From NCBI RefSeq assembly GCF_001667115.1, contig NZ_LZIJ01000171.1, positions 1 to 64,000 of the forward strand: a stretch of DNA of 64,000 nt, given 5' to 3'. Below the pieces are notes generated by a model. It saw nothing but the letters and a program-made list of their open reading frames with translations. It was not told where the DNA came from and searched no databases. This DNA is from Mycobacterium sp. 852002-51163_SCH5372311. Its GTDB lineage: Bacteria > Actinomycetota > Actinomycetes > Mycobacteriales > Mycobacteriaceae. Numbering within the stretch: position 1 is the stretch's first letter; each line of letters begins with the position of its first letter. Below, in pieces: positions 8,382 to 16,459 of this stretch. Made by a program: the position numbers and the translations under genes.

Positions 8382-9215
8382 TCAGGCCACCAGCGCGTGC
8401 TCGTGACCCGATTGCCGCGAGATCCCCAGCTGCACCGCGCTCTGGCAACGCCTGGCCAGCTCGCGACGGTCGCTACCCGGCAGCTGCAGGGATTCCACCC
8501 GCACCTGCGCCACTGTGCGGCCCGCCGACAGCAGCCGGCCGACGGACCGCAGCAGGCTGTCGTCGCCGACATAGGCCGGGACGGTCGACACGGTTCCGTC
8601 GACGTGGTGGTACGTCAGCCGAAGAGGCTGCACCGGACGGCCGGTGTCGATTGCGGCCTGGAACATTGCCGGATAAAAGTTTCCCGACGCCAGACCGCAC
8701 CAGGTGGTGCCCTCCGGGAATACCACCACGGTCTGCCCGGCCCGCAGCCGGCGGGCGACGGCGTCCACCACCCCGGGCAGGCGCCGCAGACTGGCCCGCT
8801 CGATCGGGATGATCTTCAGGACGCGGGCCACGACGCCGGTGGCCGGCCCGGTGAACATGTCGGCGCGGGCGACAAAGGAGCCGGGCAGCACTGCACCGAT
8901 GGCGAAGCCGTCCAGCCAGGAAATGTGGCCGCTGACCACCAAGACGCCGCTCAGGTTGCGAATCGGGTTGCCCGACACCGTGATTCGAACGCCGAAACAG
9001 CGCAGCACCAACCGGCAGTAGGCGCGCTGCACCCGGGTGCGGCCCGGTAGCGGCGCAGCCAGCAACGGCAGTCCCGGCAACAGCAGTAGCGCTGCCACGG
9101 CGCGGCGCGCCACCCGCAGATACCACAAGCACCGCCGCCACCCAGCGACGTCGCGAACATCCACGCAGCTCACGTTGCACGAGGCGCGCGGCAGCCAGGC
9201 ATGGCCGGTGTTCAC
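8382..9215 (-). CDS. 1-acylglycerol-3-phosphate (PlsC/OlsA-like) acyltransferase, Rv3026c type
   Basis: A 277-residue membrane-bound acyltransferase. The HX4D catalytic box (GHISWLD) and the acceptor-binding FPEGTT box are both intact. A hydrophobic segment (VAALLLLPGLPLLAA) anchors it. It overlaps the preceding GNAT-type gene by 4 bases (ATGA at 9212-9215). PlsC-like OlsA and GNAT-like OlsB are the two enzymes that build ornithine lipids in other bacteria, so an N-acyl then O-acyl pathway is plausible. Plain phosphatidic acid synthesis is the alternative. Confidence 0.85.
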   Translation of the reverse strand: MNTGHAWLPRASCNVSCVDVRDVAGWRRCLWYLRVARRAVAALLLLPGLPLLAAPLPGRTRVQRAYCRLVLRCFGVRITVSGNPIRNLSGVLVVSGHISWLDGFAIGAVLPGSFVARADMFTGPATGVVARVLKIIPIERASLRRLPGVVDAVARRLRAGQTVVVFPEGTTWCGLASGNFYPAMFQAAIDTGRPVQPLRLTYHHVDGTVSTVPAYVGDDSLLRSVGRLLSAGRTVAQVRVESLQLPGSDRRELARRCQSAVQLGISRQSGHEHALVA

Positions 9216-10069
9216 GATGCCATGCCGCCGGCGATCTTCGAGGCTGCTGACACGGACCGCAGCCGCTTCAGGTACCGGGTGTCGGCGTTCTGCTTGCTCA
9301 GCAAGACGCAGAAGTCACCGACGCCGAAATCCGGGTCGTGGGCGGGTTCGCCGCACACCTGGGCACCCAGGCGCAGGTAACCACGCATCAGCGGCGGCAC
9401 CGACGGCCGTTGCGGCGGCGGAATGTCGTCGAGGGCTTTGCCGTTCACCCGCACCGACCGGTAGGGGCGCACCCGGTACTGGCGCGCAACGGCATGGCGG
9501 TTCAGCACGAAGTCCCGCACTCCGCGCAGCTCGGCGCCCGGATTTTGGCCATTACCGCCGGCGTCGATGGGCACCGACACGCACCCTGTGACGTAGTCGT
9601 AGCCGCAGTGGTCCAGGTAGGCCAGGATGCCGGCCCACATCAGCAGCACCACACCGCCGTTGCGGTGGCCCTCCCGTACCGCGGCGCGGCCCATCTCGAC
9701 CAGCGAGGGGCGCAGCGGGTCGAACGCACGGACGTCGAATTCCGTGGCCGTATAGAGCCCGCCGGCCGCGATGGCGCCCGTCGGCGGCAGCATCCGATAG
9801 CAGCCCACCAGCTCACCGGTGTTGTCCTCGCGGACCAGCAGGTGGTCGCAGTATTCGTCGAAGCGGTCTTCATCCCGTCGCGTGTCGCTTGCCAGGGTGA
9901 AGCCGGGTGCGCTGCTGAACACCTGGTAGCGCAGTCGCTGCGCCGCCTCGATCAGGCTGGGGTCGGTTGACAGCAGCAGGGAATAGCGCGGCCCGTCAGC
10001 CGACCCCGAAGGGGAAGCCGACGAGCCGCAGGGTTTGTCGCCGGCTATGAGAACAGAAGCAATGCTCAT
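9212..10069 (-). CDS. GNAT-fold N-acyltransferase, OlsB-like (Rv3027c type)
   Basis: A 285-residue member of the Acetyltransf_5/OlsB group, which transfers an acyl chain from acyl-ACP to ornithine or a similar amine. Family marks include YQVFSSAPGF near the N-terminus, the DEYCDHLLV segment, and the EMGRAAVREGHR core strand and loop. ATG 10069 was chosen; a TTG three codons upstream is possible, and neither has a good ribosome site. It is the first gene of a pair with the PlsC-like gene. Substrate is inferred only. Confidence 0.8.
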   Translation of the reverse strand: MSIASVLIAGDKPCGSSASPSGSADGPRYSLLLSTDPSLIEAAQRLRYQVFSSAPGFTLASDTRRDEDRFDEYCDHLLVREDNTGELVGCYRMLPPTGAIAAGGLYTATEFDVRAFDPLRPSLVEMGRAAVREGHRNGGVVLLMWAGILAYLDHCGYDYVTGCVSVPIDAGGNGQNPGAELRGVRDFVLNRHAVARQYRVRPYRSVRVNGKALDDIPPPQRPSVPPLMRGYLRLGAQVCGEPAHDPDFGVGDFCVLLSKQNADTRYLKRLRSVSAASKIAGGMAS

Positions 10070-10556
10070 AAGCACCAACGTGTCGCAATCGATGATCTGG
10101 GCGGCATCGATGCGCTGACATGTCGGTGCACGTCAGATGACTATTTATGCGGGCCGAATCCGGGGGATCCGTGATGCGTTCGGCAAAACCTCGCCGGTGT
10201 GACGGAGATCGCTCTCCGCTGTTTTCCTACGGGACGATCCGCAGCGGGCAACCTGGTGTTTCTCTGGCTGGATGCTCGGCGCCGGCTGTTGCCATAAGCC
10301 ATTCCCTTGAAGATCTGCTCTCAGCGTGTTCAGACGGCTTTCAGTGTGAACTGACGGCTTTGCGTGTGAATGCAGGGCTTTCAGTGTGACTCTGCGGCGG
10401 TGATCGACGCGAATCTGCGCCAAGCATTCACGCCCAAAGGCCTGAGACGAACAATGCCGGCGCCACGACACGAACCTCTTTGTCCGGCTCGCAGCGACAA
10501 ATTGCTTGGCGCGCAGTACTTGTCGCTACGAGACAGGAGAACTCGCGCAGGAAACG
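10070..10556. other. Gene-free intergenic stretch of 487 bases
   Basis: No convincing coding frame on either strand. It holds the 5' region of the OlsB-like gene and three 20-bp tandem repeat units at 10331-10390. No clear terminator for fixB was seen. Confidence 0.6.
10331..10390. repeat. Three tandem 20-bp units, same family as 3281-3400
   Basis: Units start at 10331, 10351 and 10371: CAGACGGCTTTCAGTGTGAA, CTGACGGCTTTGCGTGTGAA and TGCAGGGCTTTCAGTGTGAC. Period is exactly 20. The core GGCTTT-N2-GTGTGA matches the array upstream of ligA. Confidence 0.85.
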
Positions 10557-11513
10557 CTAGCCCTTGCGAGCCTTGATCGCCTCCGTCAGCTGCGGGGCCA
10601 CCTTGAACAGGTCCCCGACCACGCCGTAGTCGGCGATCTCGAAGATGGGCGCCTCTTCGTCCTTGTTGACCGCGACGATGGTCTTGGAGGTTTGCATGCC
10701 GGCGCGGTGCTGGATCGCCCCGGAGATGCCCAGCGCGATGTAGAGCTGCGGCGACACCGTCTTACCGGTCTGGCCCACCTGGAACTGGCCGGGGTAATAG
10801 CCCGAGTCGACCGCGGCACGTGATGCGCCGACGGCCGCACCCAGCGAGTCGGCCAGCGCCTCGACCACGCTGAAGTTCTCCGCGCTGCCGACGCCACGAC
10901 CACCGGACACCACGACCGTGGCCTCGGTGAGCTCCGGCCGGTCACCGGCGACCGCGGGTTCGCGGGCGGTGACCTTGGTGGCGTTCTCGGCAGGCTCCGC
11001 CACCTCGACCGTGACCTGCTCGCCCGCGCCGTCAGCCGGCTCCGCCTCGACGGCGCCGGCCCGCACCGTGATCACCGGGGTGTCGCCGTTGGCTTGCGCC
11101 TCGACGGTGAACGCGCCACCGAAGATGGAGTGCACGCCTTTGCCGCCCTCTTTGACCTCGACCACGTCGACCAGCAGGCCCGACCCGATCCGCGCCGCCA
11201 GCCGGCCGGCGATCTCCTTGCCGTCGGCGCTGGCGGCCAGCAACACCGCAGCCGGAGCCGACGATTCGGCCAGCCCGGCCAGCACGTCGACCACCGGGGT
11301 GATCAGGTACTTGTCGACGGTGTCGGACTCGGCGACGTAGATCTTGGCGGCCCCCGCCGCCTTGAGCCCGTCGATCAGCGGGGCGGCGGTTCCTGGCGCA
11401 CCGGCGACGACGGCAGCCGGCTCGCCCAGTGCGCGGGCGGCGGTGATCAGTTCGGCGGTGACCTTCTTCAGCGCACCTTCAGCGTGCTCGACGAGCACGA
11501 GTACTTCAGCCAT
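10557..11513 (-). CDS. fixB: Electron transfer flavoprotein alpha subunit
   Basis: A 318-residue protein, the same length as Rv3028c. With FixA it forms the soluble ETF heterodimer that takes electrons from acyl-CoA dehydrogenases and passes them to ETF:quinone oxidoreductase. The N-terminal domain starts MAEVLVLVEHAEG. The C-terminal FAD-binding domain has GGRGVGSAENF, then SGAIQHRAGMQTSKTIVAVN, the ETF-alpha signature. It follows fixA after 77 bases on the same strand and is almost certainly co-transcribed. Confidence 0.97.
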   Translation of the reverse strand: MAEVLVLVEHAEGALKKVTAELITAARALGEPAAVVAGAPGTAAPLIDGLKAAGAAKIYVAESDTVDKYLITPVVDVLAGLAESSAPAAVLLAASADGKEIAGRLAARIGSGLLVDVVEVKEGGKGVHSIFGGAFTVEAQANGDTPVITVRAGAVEAEPADGAGEQVTVEVAEPAENATKVTAREPAVAGDRPELTEATVVVSGGRGVGSAENFSVVEALADSLGAAVGASRAAVDSGYYPGQFQVGQTGKTVSPQLYIALGISGAIQHRAGMQTSKTIVAVNKDEEAPIFEIADYGVVGDLFKVAPQLTEAIKARKG

Positions 11514-11530
11514 GGGTTATTCGCTCTTCT

Positions 11531-11576
11531 CGTCTTGGATGGATCGTCTTGGGGATGGATCGTCTTCGGGAATCGA
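11531..11576. repeat. Short imperfect tandem duplication between fixA and fixB
   Basis: CGTCTTGGATGGAT is followed by CGTCTTGGGGATGGAT and CGTCTTCGGG, giving CGTCTT three times with a spacing of 14 to 16 bases. It fills about half of the 77-base gap. It is probably replication slippage. Confidence 0.6.
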
Positions 11577-11590
11577 CTTGGGAGGCTCGT

Positions 11591-12391
11591 TCAGATGATC
11601 TTCTGGCTAACCAGATACTGCGCGATCTGATTGCCGCCTTCGCCCTCGTCGGTGACCTTCTCACCGGCTGTCTTGGGCGGTTTCGGCGTGGACGACAACA
11701 CCGTCGACCCGGCGTTGGCCAGCCCGACCTCGTCGGATTCGACCCCGATCTCGGCCAGGGTCAGCACCGTGACCTCCTTCTTTTTGGCGGCCATGATGCC
11801 TTTGAAGGACGGGAAACGCGGTTCGTTGATCTTCTCGTTGACGCTGACCACGGCGGGCAGGGTGGCTTCGAGGGTGAAGACGCCGTCGTCGGTCTCGCGC
11901 TCGCCGGTGACCTTGCCGCCCTCGACCGACAGTTTGCGCAGGTGGGTGAGCTGCGGTAGGCCCAGGTATTCGGCGATGATGGCCGGCACCGCGCCGCCGG
12001 TGCCGTCGGTGGCCTCGTTGCCGGCAATGACCAGCTCGGTGCCCTCGATGGTGCCCAGCGCGCGAGCCAAAGCCCAAGCGGTTTGGACTACGCAGGAGCC
12101 GTGCATGCCGTCGTCCTTGAGGTGGACGGCCTTGTCGGCGCCCATGGAGAGGGCCTTGCGGATCGCCTCCGTGGCGCGCTCCGGACCGGCGGTCAGTACC
12201 GTCACCGACCCCTCGACACCGTCGGCGGCTTCTCTCTCGCGGATCTGCAGCGCCTCTTCCACCGCGCGCTCGTTGATTTCGTCCAGCACGGCGTCGGCGG
12301 CCTCGCGGTCCAGCGTGAAGTCGCCGTCGGTCAGCTTGCGCTCCGACCAGGTGTCTGGGACCTGCTTGATCAGGACCACGATGTTCGTCAT
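11591..12391 (-). CDS. fixA: Electron transfer flavoprotein beta subunit
   Basis: A 266-residue ETF-beta (Rv3029c type). The start MTNIVVLIKQVPDTW is typical. The AMP-binding region is around DGTGGAVPAIIAEYLGLP. It ends in a C-terminal arm (EGEGGNQIAQYLVSQ) that reaches into the alpha subunit in known structures. It lies upstream of fixB on the same strand; the pair is needed for fatty acid beta-oxidation. The 5' end faces the divergent Rv3030-type gene across 275 bases. Confidence 0.97.
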   Translation of the reverse strand: MTNIVVLIKQVPDTWSERKLTDGDFTLDREAADAVLDEINERAVEEALQIREREAADGVEGSVTVLTAGPERATEAIRKALSMGADKAVHLKDDGMHGSCVVQTAWALARALGTIEGTELVIAGNEATDGTGGAVPAIIAEYLGLPQLTHLRKLSVEGGKVTGERETDDGVFTLEATLPAVVSVNEKINEPRFPSFKGIMAAKKKEVTVLTLAEIGVESDEVGLANAGSTVLSSTPKPPKTAGEKVTDEGEGGNQIAQYLVSQKII

Positions 12392-12666
12392 GAGTGTGGT
12401 TCGTCCTCCTCGAAGGGCGTCCCGCAGCGGTCGGCTGCAGGACCTCGGTCAGGCATTCAGCAACCGCACGTCCCGGTTACTAGCGGGTAACTTTGCGCGG
12501 TTCGCCTTCACACCATAGCGGGTCGCATCTGCCGAATTGCCCGCTGCTCCTCCGTCCGGCGCCCCGGAAGGCTGGAATGGATCGGGGTCGCCGGGCGGCG
12601 AGTTCTGTCACCTGGATTCACTGTCCGGTTCGCGAATCGCCCGGTAGGGGTTAGCCTGCCTATGCA

Positions 12667-13479
12667 ATGAGCGCATTCGTCCCCGATGTTCCCCGCCGGA
12701 CCCTCGACGACATCTCGTCGGCGGCCACCCCGGCGGTCCCGGCGGCGTTGACGCTGACGGGCGAGCGCACCATCCCGGATCTGGACATCGAGAACTACTG
12801 GTTCCGCCGCCACCAAGTGGTCTACGAGCGGCTCGCGCCGCGCTGTGCCGGCCGGGTCGTGCTGGAAGCCGGCTGTGGCGAGGGTTACGGCGCCGACCTG
12901 ATCGCCGACGTGGCCAGCCGGGTCGTCGCAGTGGACTACGACGAGTCCGCGGTGGCCCACGTCCGCAGCCGCTACCCCCGGGTGGAAGTAACGCAGGCCA
13001 ACCTGGCCGACCTCCCGTTGCCCGACGCGTCGGTAGATGTAGTGGTGAACTTCCAGGTGATCGAGCACCTATGGGACCAGGGCCAGTTCGTCCGGGAGTG
13101 TCTGCGGGTGTTGCGCCCCTCTGGCCTGCTGATGATGTCTACCCCGAACCGGATCACCTTCTCACCGGGTCGCGACACCCCCGTCAACCCGTTTCACACC
13201 CGTGAGCTCAACGCCGACGAGCTCACCGAGCTGCTGGTCGAGGCGGGCTTTTCCGACGTGTCGATCAGCGGGGTGTTCCACGGTCCGCGGCTGCGCGAGA
13301 TCGACGCCCGCCATGGCGGGTCGATCATCGACGCGCAGATCGCCCGCGCGGTGGCCGACGCACCCTGGCCCGCCGACCTGATCGCCGACGTCGCGTCGGT
13401 TACCACGGCCGACTTCGAAATCGAAACACGCGATATAGACAACAGCCTCGATCTGATCGCGATCGCGGTGCGCCGGTGA
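12667..13479 (+). CDS. SAM-dependent methyltransferase, Rv3030 type
   Basis: A 270-residue class I methyltransferase with SAM motif I in VVLEAGCGEGYGAD and the motif IV region around SVDVVVNFQVIEHL. It corresponds to Rv3030, which published genetic work places in the methylglucose lipopolysaccharide (MGLP) locus Rv3030-Rv3037c. Its last four bases overlap the start of the GH57 gene, so the two are coupled. Sugar methylation is inferred from the locus; no substrate residues can be read from the sequence. Confidence 0.88.
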   Translation: MSAFVPDVPRRTLDDISSAATPAVPAALTLTGERTIPDLDIENYWFRRHQVVYERLAPRCAGRVVLEAGCGEGYGADLIADVASRVVAVDYDESAVAHVRSRYPRVEVTQANLADLPLPDASVDVVVNFQVIEHLWDQGQFVRECLRVLRPSGLLMMSTPNRITFSPGRDTPVNPFHTRELNADELTELLVEAGFSDVSISGVFHGPRLREIDARHGGSIIDAQIARAVADAPWPADLIADVASVTTADFEIETRDIDNSLDLIAIAVRR

Positions 13480-15077
13480 GCACGCCCACCGCATCCTCGA
13501 GCCCGGTACCGGGCCTGTTCACCCTCGTTCTGCACACCCACCTGCCCTGGCTTGCACACCACGGCCGGTGGCCGGTCGGCGAGGAGTGGCTCTACCAGTC
13601 GTGGTCGGCGGCCTACCTGCCGCTGCTGCGCGTGCTGCGCACCCTGGCCGACGAGGACCGGCACCGCTTGGTCACACTGGGCGTCACGCCGGTGGTGAAC
13701 GCTCAACTCGACGACCCGTATTGCCTCGACGGCATGCACCACTGGCTGGCCAACTGGCGGCTGCGCGCCTTGGAAGCCACCACCGTAGCTGCCAGCGTCA
13801 GGAAGGCTCCCGAGTCGAAGTCGGCCGGCTATTCAGCGTGTGCGCCAGAAGCGTTGCGGGCGTTCGGAATTCGCGAAAGCGCCGAAGCCGACCAGGCCCT
13901 CGACGAGTTTGCCACACTGTGGCGGCACGGCGGCAGCCCGCTACTGCGGAGCCTGATCGACGCCGGCACGGTCGAGCTCCTCGGCGGCCCGCTGGCGCAT
14001 CCGTTCCAGCCGCTGCTCGCGCCGCGGCTGCGCGAGTTCGCGCTGCGCGAAGGTTTGGCCGACGCGGCGTTGAGGCTTGCGCACACCCCGACCGGGATCT
14101 GGGCGCCCGAATGCGCCTACGCCCCGGGCATGGAACACGACTACGCCGCCGCCGGAGTCACGCACTTCATGGTCGACGGCCCGTCGCTGCACGGGGACAC
14201 CGCCCTTGGCCGACCGGTCGGTGCCACAGACGTGGTCGCTTTCGGCCGTGACCTGCAGGTCAGCTACCGGGTGTGGTCGCCCAAATCCGGCTACCCGGGT
14301 CACGCCGCCTACCGCGACTTCCACACCTACGACCACATCACCGGCCTCAAGCCGGCCAGGGTAACCGGCCGCAACGTCGCCTCGGAGGCCAAGGCGCCCT
14401 ATGACCCCGAACGCGCGGACCACGCGGTCGACGTGCACGTCGCCGACTTCGTCGACGTGGTCCGCACCCGGCTGCTCGCCGAGTCCGAGCGCATCGGGCG
14501 TCCCGCTCACGTCGTCGCCGCTTTCGACACCGAGTTGTTCGGCCACTGGTGGTACGAGGGACCGACGTGGCTGGCGCGGGTGCTGCGGGCCCTGCCCGCC
14601 GCCGGCGTGCGGGTAGGTACCCTGAGCGACGCGATCGCCGGCGGGTTCGTCGGCACCCCGGTCGAATTACCGCCCAGCTCTTGGGGTTCCGGCAAGGACT
14701 GGCAAGTGTGGGCGGGCGAGAAGGTGGCCGATCTGGTTCAGCTCAACACCGAGGTCGTAGATACGGCGCTGAGTACCGTCGACAAGGCGCTGACCCAGAC
14801 GGCGTCACTGGACGGGCCCATCCCCCGCGATCACGTCGCCGACCAGATCCTGCGCGAGACACTGCTCACCGTGTCCAGCGACTGGCCGTTCATGGTCAGC
14901 AAGGACTCCGCCGCGGGCTACGCCCGCTACCGCGCCCACTTGCACGCACACGCCACTCGGGAGATCGCCGGGGCGCTCGCCTCCGGGCGGCGCGACAACG
15001 CGCAGCGACTGGCCGACGGCTGGAACCGCGCCGACGGACTGTTCGGCGCGCTGGACGCCCGTAGGCTGCCGCGATGA
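13476..15077 (+). CDS. GH57 alpha-glucan branching enzyme, Rv3031 type
   Basis: A 533-residue family GH57 protein with the DUF1957 C-terminal domain. All GH57 signposts are visible: HTHLPW near the N-terminus; the nucleophile Glu in GIWAPECAYAPG (near residue 211); and the acid/base Asp in AFDTELFGHWWYEGP (near residue 350). It branches alpha-1,4 glucans and belongs to the methylglucose polysaccharide pathway with its neighbours. GTG 13476 lies within the stop of the methyltransferase gene. A palindromic repeat begins 15 bases after its stop. Confidence 0.92.
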   Translation: MSTPTASSSPVPGLFTLVLHTHLPWLAHHGRWPVGEEWLYQSWSAAYLPLLRVLRTLADEDRHRLVTLGVTPVVNAQLDDPYCLDGMHHWLANWRLRALEATTVAASVRKAPESKSAGYSACAPEALRAFGIRESAEADQALDEFATLWRHGGSPLLRSLIDAGTVELLGGPLAHPFQPLLAPRLREFALREGLADAALRLAHTPTGIWAPECAYAPGMEHDYAAAGVTHFMVDGPSLHGDTALGRPVGATDVVAFGRDLQVSYRVWSPKSGYPGHAAYRDFHTYDHITGLKPARVTGRNVASEAKAPYDPERADHAVDVHVADFVDVVRTRLLAESERIGRPAHVVAAFDTELFGHWWYEGPTWLARVLRALPAAGVRVGTLSDAIAGGFVGTPVELPPSSWGSGKDWQVWAGEKVADLVQLNTEVVDTALSTVDKALTQTASLDGPIPRDHVADQILRETLLTVSSDWPFMVSKDSAAGYARYRAHLHAHATREIAGALASGRRDNAQRLADGWNRADGLFGALDARRLPR

Positions 15078-15091
15078 GTTGCTTCTCGTGC

Positions 15092-15153
15092 CGCGAGCGT
15101 GCGTGTTCGTACAACGACACGCCGGTGTGCGTGGCATTCTGTGCACCCTCGCG
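15092..15153. repeat. Palindromic intergenic element, copy 1
   Basis: A 62-base element beginning CGCGAGCGTGCGTG and ending GTGCACCCTCGCG, so the ends are inverted repeats. It also contains an inner ACGACACGCC. Its first 32 bases match 29 of 32 in a second copy at 43719-43781. It starts 15 bases after the stop of the GH57 gene and could act as a hairpin between that gene and the glycosyltransferase. Confidence 0.75.
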
Positions 15154-15171
15154 CAGGGGGTGGGCCCGGGC

Positions 15172-16416
15172 ATGAAGATCCTGATGGTGTCGTGGGAGTA
15201 CCCGCCGGTGGTGATCGGCGGCCTTGGCCGGCATGTGCATCACCTGTCCACCGCACTGGCCGCGGCCGGCCACGACGTCGTCGTGCTATCCCGGCGCCCG
15301 ACGGGCACCGATCCCAGCACCCATCCGTCGTCCGACGAATTCAGCGAGGGTGTGCGGGTGGTCGCGGCCGCTCAGGACCCACACGAGTTCACCTTCCGCA
15401 AGGACATGATGGCCTGGACCCTGGCGATGGGCCACGCGATGGTCCGCGCGGGGCTGTCCCTGAGGCAACACGGCAGCGACCGTCCGTGGCGGCCCGACGT
15501 CGTGCACGCACACGACTGGCTGGTTGCCCACCCGGCCGTTGCACTCGCCGAGTTCTACGACGTACCAATGGTTTCCACGATTCACGCGACTGAGGCCGGA
15601 CGGCACTCGGGCTGGGTTTCCGGAGCGCTCAGCCGCCAGGTACACGCGGTCGAATCGTGGCTGGTTCGGGAATCCGATTCGCTGATCACGTGTTCGGCAT
15701 CGATGAGCGACGAGATCACCGAGTTGTTCGGTCCGGGCCTGGCCGAAATCACCGTGATCCGCAACGGAATCGACGCGGCACGCTGGCAGTTCGCGCTTCG
15801 GCGTCCCCGTACCGGACCACCCGAACTGCTCTTCCTCGGCCGGCTGGAATACGAGAAGGGTGTGCACGACGCGATCGCCGCGCTGGCCCGGATCAGACGC
15901 CATCACCCCGGTACCACGCTGACGATTGCCGGAGAGGGCACCCAGCAGGACTGGCTCGTCGAGCAAGCGCGTAAACACAAGGTGCTCAAGGCTACTCGGT
16001 TCGTCGGGCACCTGGGCCACGCCGAGCTGCTGGCCATGCTGCATCGGGCCGACGCCGCGGTACTGCCCAGCCACTACGAGCCGTTCGGGATCGTCGCCCT
16101 GGAGGCGGCCGCCGCAGGAACTCCGCTGGTGACCTCGAACATCGGCGGTCTGGGCGAAGCGGTGATCGACGGCCAGACGGGGGTGTCCTGTCCGCCCCGC
16201 GACGTTGCGGCACTGGCCGCCGCCGTGTGCAGTGTGCTCGACGATCCCGCCGCCGCGCAGCGGCGCGCGCGTGCCGCCCGCGAACGCCTCACCTCGGACT
16301 TCGATTGGCACACCGTTGCGCAGGAGACCGCCCAGGTGTACCTGGCCGCCAAACGCGGCGAACGCCAACCACAGCCGCGGCCGCGCATCGTCGAGCATGC
16401 ATTGCCCGATCGCTGA
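15172..16416 (+). CDS. Alpha-1,4-glucosyltransferase (GT4), Rv3032 type
   Basis: A 414-residue GT-B glycosyltransferase of family GT4, identical in length to Rv3032, which elongates methylglucose lipopolysaccharide and contributes to glycogen and capsular glucan. The N-terminal Rossmann domain starts MKILMVSWEYPPVVIGGLGRH (glucan synthase-like glycine loop); the C-terminal domain has ELLFLGRLEYEKG and the E-x7-E donor motif in SHYEPFGIVALEAA. ATG 15172 is preferred over the in-frame GTG 15160, and upstream codons run into a palindromic repeat rather than conserved protein. Confidence 0.95.
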   Translation: MKILMVSWEYPPVVIGGLGRHVHHLSTALAAAGHDVVVLSRRPTGTDPSTHPSSDEFSEGVRVVAAAQDPHEFTFRKDMMAWTLAMGHAMVRAGLSLRQHGSDRPWRPDVVHAHDWLVAHPAVALAEFYDVPMVSTIHATEAGRHSGWVSGALSRQVHAVESWLVRESDSLITCSASMSDEITELFGPGLAEITVIRNGIDAARWQFALRRPRTGPPELLFLGRLEYEKGVHDAIAALARIRRHHPGTTLTIAGEGTQQDWLVEQARKHKVLKATRFVGHLGHAELLAMLHRADAAVLPSHYEPFGIVALEAAAAGTPLVTSNIGGLGEAVIDGQTGVSCPPRDVAALAAAVCSVLDDPAAAQRRARAARERLTSDFDWHTVAQETAQVYLAAKRGERQPQPRPRIVEHALPDR

Positions 16417-16459
16417 GCGTTTACCGGCACCCCGACGGGTAGCCCGGTAGCGTCGTGAG

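Noticed and set aside
10145..10471. A small minus-strand gene in the fixB/OlsB-like gap
   Set aside because: It would run through the 20-bp tandem repeats and has no ribosome site or recognisable sequence.
15079..15171. An N-terminal extension of the Rv3032-type glycosyltransferase from ATG 15079
   Set aside because: The extra 31 codons run through a palindromic repeat found elsewhere, and the length from ATG 15172 equals the 414 residues of Rv3032.
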